This document shows positions 46,748 to 56,513 of a stretch of 64,000 nucleotides of DNA, in pieces. This DNA comes from Pandoraea communis. Lineage in GTDB: Bacteria; Pseudomonadota; Gammaproteobacteria; Burkholderiales; Burkholderiaceae. A model generated the notes under the pieces. It made no database searches and had not been told where the DNA came from. It saw nothing but the letters and a program-made list of their open reading frames with translations. Position numbers and translations under genes: made by a program. The stretch's first letter is position 1, and each line of letters starts with the position of its first letter. The stretch covers positions 310,001 to 374,000 of the forward strand of contig NZ_CABPSJ010000001.1 in NCBI RefSeq assembly GCF_902459745.1, written 5' to 3'.

Positions 46748-48595
46748 ATGACTGTATCCGCCAATGCGTCCAATGCCGTGGCCGACATCACGACCGACGT
46801 CGCCATCGTTGGCGCCGGCCCCGTCGGGCTGATGATCGCCAACATCCTCGGCCTGCAAGGCGTGCGCGTCACAATCATCGAGAAGCTCGATCAGCTCATC
46901 GACTATCCGCGCGCTATCGGTCTCGACGACGAAGCGCTGCGCGTGTTTCAGGCGGTGGGCCTCACCGATGCCTTGCTCCCGCACACCACACCCGATCACT
47001 GGATGCGCTTTCTCACGCGCGACGGCCATTGCTTTGCGTCGATCGAGCCTCGCACCGACGAGTTCGGCTGGTCGCGTCGCAATGCGTTCATCCAGCCGCT
47101 GGCCGACCGCGTACTGTTCGACGGCCTGGCGCGCTTCGCGCACGTCCAGGTGCTGTTCGGTCATGGCGTGGAGGCCTGCACACAGGACGAGCGCGGCGTC
47201 ACGCTGACCACGCGCATCAGTGATGGCGAAACGCGCACGGTTCGCGCGGCTTACGTCGTGGGCGCAGACGGCGGTAACAGCCTGATTCGCCGCCTGCTGC
47301 AAGTGCCGTTCGAAGGGCGCACCAAGCCGAACCAGTGGATCGTAGTCGACGTGCGTAACGACCCGGTTGGCTCGCCACACATATACATGCATTGCGACCA
47401 CGAGCGCCCGTATGTATCGGCCGCGCTGCCGCACGGCATTCGTCGGTTCGAATTCATGGTGATGCCGGGTGAGACGGAAGAGGAATTGTCGAAGCCGGAA
47501 AATCTGGCGGCGCTGATCCGCAAGGTAGTCGCGTATCCCGACAAGGTCGACTACATCCGCAAACGGGTCTACACGCACAACGCGCGGCTGGCCGGAACGT
47601 TCCGTGTCGAGCGGGTGCTGCTCGCGGGCGACGCCGCGCACATCATGCCGGTGTGGCAGGGGCAGGGCTACAACAGTGGCATTCGCGATGCCAACAATCT
47701 CGGATGGAAGTTGGCGATGGTCGTGAAGGGCCAGTGCCACGGAGCGTTGCTCGACACCTACACGGCCGAGCGTCGTGCGCATGCCCGCGCCATGATCCAT
47801 CTGTCCGAAGTGGCGGGAGACATCTTCGCACCGACCACGCGCTTCGGCGTGCGCTTTCGCGACGCCTTCGTACACAGCTTCAATTGGTTTCCGTCCGTCA
47901 AACGTTACTTCGTTGAGATGCGCTTCAAGCCGATGCCGCGCTACGAAGAGGGCGTGGTCCTGCTCCCGCCACCCACGAGCACCGGCGGATGGCTCGCGAG
48001 GCGGCTTGAGCGTTCGGGCAATTCTGCGCCGGGCCGCCTGCTCGGCCTGATGAGCCAGAAGCGCGAGTCCTGGCTCGGCAGGTGGGTGTACGGCCGAGAT
48101 CCATCTGCCAACTCCCCGGCGGGGCGTCTCTTCATTCAGCCGCGAGTGCGAACCATCGACGGGGAAACTCAGCGACTCGACGACGTGATCGGCAATCACT
48201 TCGCCGTGATCGGCTGGGGGACCGATCCCACATTCGGTCTGACGCCGGAAGCACGCGCCGTCGCACAGAAGCTCGGCGTTCGTTTCGTGCTCGCCAAGCC
48301 GGACACCCAGCTCGGCTATATGGACGACGTGCCGGAAGGTGTCATCACGATCGGTGACGCGCAGGGTCGTCTCAAGGAATGGTTCAGTGCGCGCGCCCAG
48401 TCGGTGGTGTTGATGCGCCCGGACCGGTTCATTGCGGGGGTATGCGCGCCGCAGGAAGTCTCCGACTCGCTTGTGCAACTCGCCCGCAAGGCGGCGCTCG
48501 TCGACGACCCGATCCGTCTCGTGACGAGCGGACTCTCGCCGATGCCCCAGCGCGTCCAAAACGACATTGCCTTCGCCAAAGTTGCCGGAGCCTGA
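46748..48595 (+). CDS. mhpA: 3-(3-hydroxyphenyl)propionate hydroxylase
   Basis: This 615-residue class A flavin monooxygenase hydroxylates 3-(3-hydroxyphenyl)propionate to the 2,3-dihydroxy compound with NADH and O2. GAGPVG is at residues 22-27, the DG motif ([15 protein letters not shown]) near 174, and the GD motif [18 protein letters not shown] near 293. A C-terminal thioredoxin-like domain with [11 protein letters not shown] follows. The length is slightly above E. coli MhpA (about 554). mhpB starts three bases after its stop. The ATG at 46748 has a strong AAAGGAG ribosome site. Confidence 0.92.
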   Translation: MTVSANASNAVADITTDVAIVGAGPVGLMIANILGLQGVRVTIIEKLDQLIDYPRAIGLDDEALRVFQAVGLTDALLPHTTPDHWMRFLTRDGHCFASIEPRTDEFGWSRRNAFIQPLADRVLFDGLARFAHVQVLFGHGVEACTQDERGVTLTTRISDGETRTVRAAYVVGADGGNSLIRRLLQVPFEGRTKPNQWIVVDVRNDPVGSPHIYMHCDHERPYVSAALPHGIRRFEFMVMPGETEEELSKPENLAALIRKVVAYPDKVDYIRKRVYTHNARLAGTFRVERVLLAGDAAHIMPVWQGQGYNSGIRDANNLGWKLAMVVKGQCHGALLDTYTAERRAHARAMIHLSEVAGDIFAPTTRFGVRFRDAFVHSFNWFPSVKRYFVEMRFKPMPRYEEGVVLLPPPTSTGGWLARRLERSGNSAPGRLLGLMSQKRESWLGRWVYGRDPSANSPAGRLFIQPRVRTIDGETQRLDDVIGNHFAVIGWGTDPTFGLTPEARAVAQKLGVRFVLAKPDTQLGYMDDVPEGVITIGDAQGRLKEWFSARAQSVVLMRPDRFIAGVCAPQEVSDSLVQLARKAALVDDPIRLVTSGLSPMPQRVQNDIAFAKVAGA

Positions 48596-48597
48596 GA

Positions 48598-49557
48598 ATG
48601 CCGATTCATCTCGAATGCCTGTCCCACACGCCGCTGCATGGCTATTTCGACCCTGCCGATGACGTGGTGTCGGAAGTGGGTCGCGTACAGGCGGCTGCGC
48701 GAGAGCGTGTGCGCCAGTTCGACCCGGAGCTCGTCGTCGTGTTCGCGCCCGACCACTTCAACGGCTTTTTCTATGATGTCATGCCGCCGTTCTGTATTGG
48801 CGCGCAGGCCACTGCTATTGGTGACTTCAAGAGCCTCGCAGGCACACTGCCCGTGCCGTCGAACACCGCGCACGCACTCACGGAGCACGTGTTGTCGGGC
48901 GATATCGACATTGCGCTGTCGTACCGCATGCAGGTCGACCACGGTTTCGCCTATGCACTGGAAGTCCTAACCGGCGGTCTCGATACCTATCCCGTCGTGC
49001 CGGTATTCATCAACTCGGTGGCGCCCCCGATGGCAACGCTTCGCCGCTCGCGGTTGCTTGGCGATGCGATCGGCCGCTTCTTCGCGCAAACGGACAAGCG
49101 CGTGCTCGTGGTCGGCTCGGGCGGCATTTCGCATGAGCCTCCCGTGCCCGAGCTCATCGGCGCAACCGAAGAAGTCGCCGAGCGTCTGATTGCCGGACGC
49201 AATCCGTCGGCCGAATTTCGTGCAGCGCGTCAGGCGCGCACCGTTGCCGCGGCGAAGGCCTTCACGGCGGGAGACAGCCATATGCACCCGCTCAATCCGC
49301 AATGGGACCGCGATTTCCTGCAAACCCTGACAGACGGCGACTGGCGCGCCGTCGACGCGATGAGCAACGACACCATTACGCGAGACGGCGGCAAGTCCGC
49401 GCACGAGATCCGCACGTGGGTTGCTGCATTCGCGATGCTCGCGGCCTACGGCGAGTACCGCGCGAGCGTCGACTACTACCGTCCGATTCCCGAATGGATC
49501 GCGGGTTTTGCTGCCATGCACGCGGTGCCGAAACCTGCGTTGGCCGCAGCGGCCTGA
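48598..49557 (+). CDS. mhpB: 2,3-dihydroxyphenylpropionate 1,2-dioxygenase
   Basis: This 319-residue class III extradiol ring-cleavage dioxygenase opens 2,3-dihydroxyphenylpropionate in the meta position with Fe(II). The family segments CLSHTPLHGYF (near 7-17, with an active-site histidine), FAPDHFNGFFYDVMPPFCIG (near 49-68) and VVGSGGISHEPP (near 174) are present. The length matches E. coli MhpB. It begins three bases after mhpA, indicating coupling, and the ring-cleavage product feeds MhpC. Confidence 0.93.
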   Translation: MPIHLECLSHTPLHGYFDPADDVVSEVGRVQAAARERVRQFDPELVVVFAPDHFNGFFYDVMPPFCIGAQATAIGDFKSLAGTLPVPSNTAHALTEHVLSGDIDIALSYRMQVDHGFAYALEVLTGGLDTYPVVPVFINSVAPPMATLRRSRLLGDAIGRFFAQTDKRVLVVGSGGISHEPPVPELIGATEEVAERLIAGRNPSAEFRAARQARTVAAAKAFTAGDSHMHPLNPQWDRDFLQTLTDGDWRAVDAMSNDTITRDGGKSAHEIRTWVAAFAMLAAYGEYRASVDYYRPIPEWIAGFAAMHAVPKPALAAAA

Positions 49558-49593
49558 TCACGAGAAACGGGACCAAACAAGAGGATTTCCCCG

Positions 49594-50379
49594 ATGTCGA
49601 ATGCCCAACTGATTCAAACGCTTGCTGACCGTCTTCGTCAGGCGGAAGCCTCACGTCAAGCCATTGCGCCCGTGCGCGGCGAGATCGCACTCGACGACAT
49701 GGCCACCGCCTATGCGGTGCAGCAGCGCAATGTCGACGCACGAGTGGCCAATGGCGAGCGCATTGTCGGTCGCAAGATCGGCCTGACGTCGCTGGCCGTG
49801 CAAAAGCAACTTGGCGTGGACCAGCCCGACTTCGGCGCGCTGTTCGCGAGCATGGCATACGGCGATGCGCAGCCGATGCCGCTTACCAGCCTTATCCAGC
49901 CGAAGGTCGAAGCTGAAATCGCGCTTGTCCTTGAGCGTGACCTGACGTACGAGAAGCACACATTCGCTGACATTCTTCGCGCGAGCGCCTACGCCGTGGC
50001 GGCCGTGGAAGTCGTCGACAGTCGCATCGAGCAGTGGAATATCCGCTTCGTCGATACCGTGGCCGACAACGCGTCGAGCGCGCTGTTCGTACTCGGCAGC
50101 CGCCCCGTGAAGCTCTCGGACGTAGATCTCACGGCCTGCGCGATGACCGTGTCGCGCGACGGCGAGGTGTTCTCGCGCGGCAACGGCGCGGCGTGCCTCG
50201 GCAATCCGCTCAATGCCGCCGTCTGGCTCGCGGATCGCATGGCACAGCTCGGCACGCCACTGCGTGCGGGCGAAGTCGTGCTCACCGGTGCGCTTGGGCC
50301 GATGGTCCCCGTCACGGAAGCCGGCACGTTCGTCGCCGAGATCGAGGGACTGGGCAGCGTGCGTGCCGTCTTTGCGTGA
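49594..50379 (+). CDS. mhpD: 2-oxopent-4-enoate (2-hydroxypentadienoate) hydratase
   Basis: This 261-residue fumarylacetoacetase-fold enzyme hydrates 2-hydroxypenta-2,4-dienoate to 4-hydroxy-2-oxopentanoate. Landmarks are GRKIGLTSLAVQKQLGVDQP near 58-77 and the metal-binding PKVEAEIALVLERD near 105. It is downstream of mhpB by 36 bases with AGAGGATTTCCCC before the ATG. The next pathway enzymes, MhpE aldolase and MhpF acetaldehyde dehydrogenase, are absent from the window. Confidence 0.92.
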   Translation: MSNAQLIQTLADRLRQAEASRQAIAPVRGEIALDDMATAYAVQQRNVDARVANGERIVGRKIGLTSLAVQKQLGVDQPDFGALFASMAYGDAQPMPLTSLIQPKVEAEIALVLERDLTYEKHTFADILRASAYAVAAVEVVDSRIEQWNIRFVDTVADNASSALFVLGSRPVKLSDVDLTACAMTVSRDGEVFSRGNGAACLGNPLNAAVWLADRMAQLGTPLRAGEVVLTGALGPMVPVTEAGTFVAEIEGLGSVRAVFA

Positions 50380-50511
50380 GGCAGGTCGCGTCAGATATCC
50401 GATCCATCAGCGTTACAGGGCAACACCGGCATCACCCGCAATCAGGGTGATGTCGCCATCGACACCACGACCGCCATCAAGAGCGGACTTTGTGAATCTG
50501 GAGACTTAGCA

Positions 50512-51759
50512 ATGAACGCATCATCCCAAGGCGTCGCGGCCTCGAAAGGAAGCCTCGCGACGATCGGTTTGTGTCTGGCCATCGCATTGCTCGAAGGCCT
50601 CGATCTGCAATCGGCCGGCGTGGCAGCACCGCGCATCGCAAAGGAGTTCGGTCTGAGCGTGGCGCAGATGGGGTGGGCGTTCAGCGCCGGCGCCATCGGA
50701 CTGCTGCCGGGCGCGGCGCTAGGCGGACGGCTGGCCGATCGCTGGGGCCGCAAACGCGTGCTGATGTTGTCTGTCGCGTTGTTCGGCATCTTTTCGCTCC
50801 TCACGGCACACGTGTGGAATTTCGAATCGCTGCTGACAGCGCGCTTTCTCACCGGTCTGGGCCTTGGCGCTGCCATGCCCAACCTCATCGCGCTGTGTGC
50901 CGAAGCGGCGCCGCAGGGGCATCGCAACAGCGCCGTGGGCGCGATGTATTGCGGTATGCCGTTCGGTGCGGCACTCGCGGCCGTCATCGGCATCGTCAGC
51001 CCGAGCGAGGAGGGATGGCGTCATGTGTTCTACGTCGGCGGCTTCGGTCCGTTGCTGATGGTGCCGCTGCTCGGCCTGTGCCTGCGCGAGTCCGCGCAAT
51101 TCGTCGAAACGCGACTCACACGGACATCGAGCGCCACACCCGGTGTAACGCACGCGCTGTGGAAGGAAGGCCGCATGCGCAGGACCATCGCGCTGTGGGT
51201 CAGCTATCTCGGCACGCTGATCGTGCTGTATTTCCTGATGAACTGGCTGCCGTCGATGGTCGTGGCCAACGGGTTGTCCCGCGAACAAGCGGGCGTGGCG
51301 ATCATGATGTTCAACATCGGTGGCGGCCTCGGTGCCATCGGCATTTCGAACGTGATGGACCGCTTTTCGCCGCGCTTGACGGTGATCGGCATGTATCTCG
51401 GCATTGCGTTGTCGCTGGCTGGCCTGTCGAGCGCCATCGGTGCGTTGACGATGGCTTGCGGTGCGTTCTTCTGCGGCCTGTTTCTCGTGGGCGGACAGTC
51501 GGTGCTGTACTCGATGGCGGGACAGGCGTATCCCACAGAAGTTCGCGGAACGGGTGTCGGCGCAGCCGTTGCGATCGGCCGGCTCGGCTCGATTCTCGGG
51601 CCGCTGATCGCGGGGCAATTGTTTGCGTTGGGGCAGAGTGCGTCGATGCTCGTGTCGTCGAGCATTCCACTGATCGTGATCGCCGCCATCTCCGCGTTGA
51701 CCGTCGTGGGCACGTTCGAGCCGCGCATCGTGGCGGGCGCAGTTCAGCCGGGACGTTAA
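50512..51759 (+). CDS. mhpT: MFS aromatic acid:H+ symporter
   Basis: This 415-residue 12-helix protein of the aromatic acid:H+ symporter family has ALLEGLDLQSAGVAAPRIAKE near 23-43 (an E-D pair in helix 1 typical of AAHS carriers), the loop motif GGRLADRWGRKRVLM near 74, and the second-half signature FLVGGQSVLYSMAGQAYP. Located inside the mhp operon, it most likely imports 3-(3-hydroxyphenyl)propionate or a similar phenylpropionate, as MhpT does in E. coli. The symbol rests on context. A 132-base gap precedes it. Confidence 0.85.
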   Translation: MNASSQGVAASKGSLATIGLCLAIALLEGLDLQSAGVAAPRIAKEFGLSVAQMGWAFSAGAIGLLPGAALGGRLADRWGRKRVLMLSVALFGIFSLLTAHVWNFESLLTARFLTGLGLGAAMPNLIALCAEAAPQGHRNSAVGAMYCGMPFGAALAAVIGIVSPSEEGWRHVFYVGGFGPLLMVPLLGLCLRESAQFVETRLTRTSSATPGVTHALWKEGRMRRTIALWVSYLGTLIVLYFLMNWLPSMVVANGLSREQAGVAIMMFNIGGGLGAIGISNVMDRFSPRLTVIGMYLGIALSLAGLSSAIGALTMACGAFFCGLFLVGGQSVLYSMAGQAYPTEVRGTGVGAAVAIGRLGSILGPLIAGQLFALGQSASMLVSSSIPLIVIAAISALTVVGTFEPRIVAGAVQPGR

Positions 51760-51849
51760 ATACGCGTTCCCGAAGTTTGCAATTTACAGGTTTTGAATTC
51801 TTGAATTTCTGAGTCTCGGATTCTCAGATTCTGATAAGGAAAGGTCATC

Positions 51850-52707
51850 ATGACGGCAATCACTGAAGCGTCGACGAGTCGCTTCGTCACCATTCGCGAC
51901 GCGGACACCGTGTTTCGCATTCATTACAACGACGCCGGCAGCGGTACGGAGACGGTCGTGATGCTGCACGGCTCGGGGCCCGGTGCCACGGGCTGGGCCA
52001 ATTTCAACCGCAACGTCGAACCGTTGGTCGACGCCGGTTATCGCGTGCTGCTCGTCGACTGCCCTGGCTGGGGCAAGAGCGATCCCGTGGTCAACAGCGG
52101 ATCGCGTTCGGAGCTCAATGCCCGTGTGCTTAAGGCCGTGCTCGACGAGTTGGACATCCAGCGAGTGCACATCATCGGCAATTCGATGGGCGGTCACAGC
52201 ACGGTGGCATTTGCGTTGTCGAACCCGGCGCGCGTCGGCAAGCTGATTCTGATGGGCGGCGGCACTGGCGGTCCGAGCCAGTTCGTGGCAATGCCGACCG
52301 AAGGCATCAAGCTGCTCAACGGCTTGTACAAGGAGCCGACCATTGAGAATCTGAAGCGCATGATGAATGTGTTCGTCTTCGATGCCAGCGCGATCACCGA
52401 CGATCTGATGCAGGCGCGGCTAGACAACATGCTCGCGTCTCGCGAACATCTCGAGAACTTCGTGAAGAGCCTCGCGGCGAACCCGAAGCAGTTCACGGAC
52501 TACGGCGCACGTCTTGGCGAAATCGCTGCGCCGACGTTGATCGTCTGGGGACGCGAAGACCGCTTCGTTCCGATGGACGTCGGTCTGCGCCTGCTGGCGG
52601 GGCTGCCCAACGCCCAGTTGCACGTGTTCAATCGCTGCGGTCACTGGGTGCAGTGGGAGCACGCCGACGCGTTCAATCGCATGGTCCTCGATTTCCTGAC
52701 GCATTGA
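51850..52707 (+). CDS. mhpC: 2-hydroxy-6-ketonona-2,4-dienedioate hydrolase
   Basis: This 285-residue alpha/beta hydrolase cleaves the C-C bond of the meta ring-cleavage product, releasing succinate and 2-hydroxypentadienoate. The nucleophile is S112 in GNSMGG, with D237 (GREDRFVP) and H265 ([10 protein letters not shown]) completing the triad. The oxyanion region [10 protein letters not shown] (40-49) is typical of meta-cleavage hydrolases. The length matches E. coli MhpC. It ends the cluster. The ATG at 51850 follows AAGGAAAGGTCATC. Confidence 0.93.
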   Translation: MTAITEASTSRFVTIRDADTVFRIHYNDAGSGTETVVMLHGSGPGATGWANFNRNVEPLVDAGYRVLLVDCPGWGKSDPVVNSGSRSELNARVLKAVLDELDIQRVHIIGNSMGGHSTVAFALSNPARVGKLILMGGGTGGPSQFVAMPTEGIKLLNGLYKEPTIENLKRMMNVFVFDASAITDDLMQARLDNMLASREHLENFVKSLAANPKQFTDYGARLGEIAAPTLIVWGREDRFVPMDVGLRLLAGLPNAQLHVFNRCGHWVQWEHADAFNRMVLDFLTH

Positions 52708-52760
52708 AGTTGAGACGGTCAGCGCGGGCGCGATGCCCGCTTTTCGTCTCATATAACGCC

Positions 52761-52980
52761 GTGAAATTTCTGTGCCGCGACGCGCGACGGATCGTTACCG
52801 GAGTTCATTGGCAGCAGGGAGGACACTGGCAATGACATCCCCGGTGGGGACGAAAAATTGGCGATTCTGAAATGGCTCGCGACACCGGCCACGCATCTGT
52901 CGAAGATTCATGTGCGGATCGCGTCCAGGGACGACGGTACGTATGCAGGCCATATTCGCACGCTTAAGCCGAAATGGTGA
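52761..52980 (+). pseudogene. Possible 3' gene fragment
   Basis: The frame is open for about 70 codons after an in-frame TGA and ends with the TGA at 52978-52980. It lacks a usable start codon with a ribosome site. The peptide is protein-like (EKLAILKWLATPATHLSKIH, then DDGTYAGHIRTLKPKW at the end), with mostly GC third positions, so it may be the tail of a truncated gene. I do not recognise the family. Confidence 0.35.
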
Positions 52981-53020
52981 CCCTGCCACTCCGCTACCTG
53001 CCATTGAACCCGCGACAGCC

Positions 53021-53095
53021 GATCGGCGGCAATGGGTCGGGGCGGACGCTAGTGATCGACCGCAATCGGCCAGTTTGAGACGTTCGACGGTCGCG
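53021..53095 (+). repeat. Diverged dispersed element, copy 2
   Basis: GATCGGCGGC, TGGGTCGG, GATCGACCGCAATCGGCCA and GAGACGTTC occur in the same order and spacing as on the minus strand at 45290-45365. It is non-coding and lies in decayed sequence. Confidence 0.5.
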
Positions 53096-53380
53096 GCCAG
53101 ACTGACAAGAGTCGTGGCATACGCAACCGCGAACCGGTCGATTGGACTGACAGCCGGAAGCACGCCTATTCGCCGACTGGCGGTTCTGACGAAGCGTTCC
53201 ACTTCGCGCGTTATCTTGAAAATTTCCGATTCCTTTCCGAACGAACCGCTGGCTCGGATGCCAGTACTGGCCATACCAGTATCGGCCGTTGCCTTGTTCG
53301 CCGAGGTAAGCGTTGCGACAATCCTGATTCAATTCAAATATCAATGTTGCTCGCTATCCTTATTCTGAAAGGCATCCTCG

Positions 53381-53929
53381 ATGAAAATTGGTAAATTCAT
53401 CTTCACGTTTTTTGCCGGGCTGTTTGTCGTGAGCAATGCGATAGCAGGCGGTTTTGCAATCCAGAGCGATGACATTGCTGGCGGACACTTTGATAATGCT
53501 CAGATATCCGATGGCTTTGGGTGCCACGGCGGGAATATTTCGCCGGCTATCAGTTGGTCCGGTGAGCCGGCAGGAACCCAGAGCTTTCTTGTTACGATGT
53601 ACGACCCCGATGCGCCTACCGGCTCGGGGTTCTGGCACTGGGTCGTAGCAAATTTGCCTGCGAGTGTCCACACTCTCGACCTTGGTGCCGGGAGCGAGGT
53701 CGGCAGACTTCCCAAAGGGGCAATGGCGGTCCGAAACGATACCGGCAAGGCAGCGTACCTGGGTCCCTGTCCTCCTGAAGGCGAGAGTCATCGCTACATC
53801 ATCACGGTCGCGGCGCTCAAAGTTCCCAGTTTGCCCGTTGATAGCACTGCGACGCCGGCAGTGGTCGGCTTTGTCGCTCACTACCAGGAACTGGCAAAAG
53901 CGACAATTACGATCCAATACGCTCGCTAG
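53381..53929 (+). CDS. Secreted YbhB/YbcL-type PEBP-family protein
   Basis: This 182-residue protein has a signal peptide (residues 1-22, cleavage after AIA) and a phosphatidylethanolamine-binding (Raf kinase inhibitor-like) fold. Family landmarks are NISPAISWSGEPAGTQSFLV (52-71), MYDPDAP (73-79), HWVVANLP (86-93) and the C-terminal GESHRYIITVAAL. Bacterial members are of uncertain function. The codon use is visibly less GC-rich than the neighbours, which suggests recent acquisition or relaxed selection. It is alone in its transcription unit. Confidence 0.88.
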   Translation: MKIGKFIFTFFAGLFVVSNAIAGGFAIQSDDIAGGHFDNAQISDGFGCHGGNISPAISWSGEPAGTQSFLVTMYDPDAPTGSGFWHWVVANLPASVHTLDLGAGSEVGRLPKGAMAVRNDTGKAAYLGPCPPEGESHRYIITVAALKVPSLPVDSTATPAVVGFVAHYQELAKATITIQYAR

Positions 53930-54300
53930 CTCTCAGTCTGGAATGGCCGCTTCCGAGAGGAGCGAGGGGCCGGTTTGGGTTGTGGCTTCAACCGGTCGAA
54001 AGCTCAGCGGCGTTCACGGCGAACTTTTCGTTCGACATCCAAACTCACGCATCACCTCCACCACGGAAGCAAGTCGCGCACGTCAACAGTGACGGAGTTC
54101 ATTGCTCCGTATCACACGAATGCGAGGCAGTCAGGTGCCGTCGCCAGCATCGACCAAGAGGCCTGCGCTGCCGCCAGCCGCCGCTTGGGTACCGGTTCGC
54201 CCTCCCATTCGTGGCCTTGCGCATGGTTGTCCGCAAAGCACCCGCGCCGTTTCGCATCGAGTTCGTGTGCGGCGCTCCCCGTTCAGTCGTTGACAGAGGG
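53930..54300. other. Gap between PEBP gene and TonB receptor gene
   Basis: This 371-base stretch lies between the convergent PEBP and receptor genes. I found no intact gene, clear terminator with a T-run, or known repeat. Several short frames exist, none with family-like sequence. Confidence 0.4.
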
Positions 54301-56469
54301 TCAAAACGAAAACGCTGCGGTGACGCTCACCGTCCTCGGCAAAGCCGGGATGACCTGGCCTCCCAGGAAGTAGGTGGAGGGCACGAAGGACTTCTTGTTT
54401 GTCAGATTGAAAATGTTCAGCCCGTAGCGCGCCCTTCCAATGGTGTAGGACGCCTGCGCGTCCCACACGGTGGTTGCCGGTGTAAAGAACGTGTTGGTCG
54501 AGTTGCCAGGAAGCTCCGAGTTGAACGTCATGCCGAGCCCCAGACCGAGACCAGCGAGCCACCCCGAGCGAAACTCGTAACGCGTTGCCAGTCGCGCCGT
54601 TTGCTTCGGCACATTGAACAACTGCTTGTCGACCAGTGCCGCAATGCCGTCGTCAACGATCTTCGCGGTTTGCTGGGAATACGCGGCAATCCACGTCCAC
54701 GACGGCGTGGCTTGCCATCTCACGTCGATATCGATGCCTCGCGAGCGCTGCTTGCCTGCCTGGATGTAATAGCCTGCGTTGGCTGGATCGGCCACGGCAA
54801 CGTTCTTGCGATTCAGGTCGAAGAGGGCCACTGTTGCGGTAATCCCGGCAAGATCCTTAAGACGCAGCCCAATTTCCTTCTGGTTGTACTCTTCGGGCTT
54901 CGGTGGCGACGCGAATAGATAGAACGCCGGCACTCTGATGCCTTCGCCGTAGCCTGCGAACGCCGATATCTTCGGTGTGATTTCGTAGACGGCGCCAACG
55001 CGCGGTGAGACCTTCGAATTGCGGCTCACGTTGTAGATCCCGTAAGCATAGTTGTTGTCGGTAATTCTGATGTCGGAATAGCGAACGCTACCCAGGAAGT
55101 GCCAGCGGCCTACGTCGATCTGGTCCTGCAGGTAGGCGACCGTCGAGATGTAACGGTTTTGCTGATCCGGTGTTAAAGGCGCAATGGGCTCGGACCAGGC
55201 CGGGTATACCGGATTGGTGAGATTTACGTTGTCGATCGACACAGGGCCGAGCCCGTTCGAATACGCCATGAATTCATCGTCGCGCGTGTACTCGTAATCC
55301 ACCCCGAGATTCAACGTGTGCTTCAACGCGCCTGTCGCGAACTTGCCCGTGAGGCTTGGCGAGAGTGTGGTTGTCTTCAGATTTGCCCACATTCGCACGC
55401 CGCACATTGTGTTGTTGTACGGTGTCGCACTTCCGAAGGCGCCACAGCCCATCGGACTTCCCGAGTCCACCAGCCAAGTCCCTCGCTGATCGAGCCGCAC
55501 TTCGTTATAAGCGCTCAACAGCGAGAAGCTCCAGACATCGGTCAGTCGCTGGGTCCATTGCAAATTGAGCCCCTTCGACATGCTGGTCGTATCCGGCTGC
55601 CCGGCGGCCGCAATATTGGTCTGCCTTGGCAGCGTGAAGATCGACGTATTCAGCGTGCCGTTCACCGGCAGCCCGCTATAGTCGAGCGTGCTGACATCGA
55701 GATAGCGGGCCCTGAGTACGACTTTGGTGTCGGCGCTCGGCGTCCACGACAGACTTGGGAATAGCGCTCGCTTCCTGAAGAAGACTCGGTCCGTCTCGCT
55801 GTCGCTGTTCGACGCCTCCCCCGTAATCCGAAGCGCCCAGACGGAATTCAGTGCCTGATTGATGTCGAAATCGATGGCCTTCTCGCCGTAAGAACCCGCT
55901 TTGAAGCCGACCTTTCGCACCGTCTCCAGCGTCGTCGGCTCGAGCGTGGTGATGGCGATGGTTCCTCCAGCGGTGTCGAACGCCCCCACCCCCTGCGCAC
56001 CGAAGAGCGCGCCCGCCGGGCCTTTGACGACATCGATCCGGTCGACATTGACCAGACTTTCCTGATCCGTGAAATTCCCCTTCATCGCGACACCGTCAAC
56101 GACCGTTCCCGAATGAAAGCCACGAATATTGAAGACCGTATTGTTGGCGTCGCGCGAGTCGATCGCATTCACGTTGCTGACGTTGCGCAGGGCATCGGAA
56201 AGCGTTCTCGCCCCCTGATCTTCGATCATCGTGCGAGGCACGGTCACAATTGACTGCGGAATATTCTCGATCGGCGTATCCGTGCGCGTCGCCGCGTTGC
56301 TCGACTCCACGTTGTAGCCATCGTCTCGCGCAGCGCTGACTTCGGTCGGCGCCAGTTGGACAACCTCTTCTGCTGACGCAATCGCAGAACATCCTGCCAT
56401 CAGGGCGACGGCCAGCGTTGATTGCATCGCGATTCGAAACGCCGATGGATTGCTTCTTGCTCTTTCCAC
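54301..56469 (-). CDS. TonB-dependent siderophore-type receptor
   Basis: This 722-residue outer-membrane receptor has a signal peptide (cleavage near SAIASA, residue 33), then APTEVSAARDDGYNV (a TonB-box-like start), the plug domain with PQSIVTVPRTMIEDQG, RNVSNVNAIDSRDANN and FNIRGFHSG, and a 22-stranded barrel ending in VSVTAAFSF with a terminal phenylalanine. The plug pattern is that of ferric-siderophore receptors (FhuA/FpvA-like). The ligand is unknown. Genes upstream on the same strand encode an unknown protein and a DUF2946 protein, and the Feo operon is next door. Confidence 0.9.
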   Translation of the reverse strand: MERARSNPSAFRIAMQSTLAVALMAGCSAIASAEEVVQLAPTEVSAARDDGYNVESSNAATRTDTPIENIPQSIVTVPRTMIEDQGARTLSDALRNVSNVNAIDSRDANNTVFNIRGFHSGTVVDGVAMKGNFTDQESLVNVDRIDVVKGPAGALFGAQGVGAFDTAGGTIAITTLEPTTLETVRKVGFKAGSYGEKAIDFDINQALNSVWALRITGEASNSDSETDRVFFRKRALFPSLSWTPSADTKVVLRARYLDVSTLDYSGLPVNGTLNTSIFTLPRQTNIAAAGQPDTTSMSKGLNLQWTQRLTDVWSFSLLSAYNEVRLDQRGTWLVDSGSPMGCGAFGSATPYNNTMCGVRMWANLKTTTLSPSLTGKFATGALKHTLNLGVDYEYTRDDEFMAYSNGLGPVSIDNVNLTNPVYPAWSEPIAPLTPDQQNRYISTVAYLQDQIDVGRWHFLGSVRYSDIRITDNNYAYGIYNVSRNSKVSPRVGAVYEITPKISAFAGYGEGIRVPAFYLFASPPKPEEYNQKEIGLRLKDLAGITATVALFDLNRKNVAVADPANAGYYIQAGKQRSRGIDIDVRWQATPSWTWIAAYSQQTAKIVDDGIAALVDKQLFNVPKQTARLATRYEFRSGWLAGLGLGLGMTFNSELPGNSTNTFFTPATTVWDAQASYTIGRARYGLNIFNLTNKKSFVPSTYFLGGQVIPALPRTVSVTAAFSF

Positions 56470-56513
56470 AGTATTCCCCGGTAGTTGACATTGAGCGCCA
56501 CAACCAATTTCTA

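Larger units (their letters stand above)
52708..53380. other. Gene-poor stretch after mhpC
   Basis: This 673-base stretch has no intact gene. It holds an open frame of about 70 codons without a start (52761-52980) and the second copy of the degenerate element (53021-53095). Composition falls and many short frames are broken in 53100-53380. Together with the stretch at 45132-45578 it brackets the mhp cluster. Confidence 0.55.

Noticed and set aside
46511-48559. Open frame of over 680 codons antisense to mhpA
   Set aside because: It has no recognisable domains and overlaps the complete, motif-bearing mhpA gene.
53930-54300. Small gene between PEBP and receptor genes
   Set aside because: Several short frames exist, but all have shadow-like composition and none carries a ribosome site or family motif.
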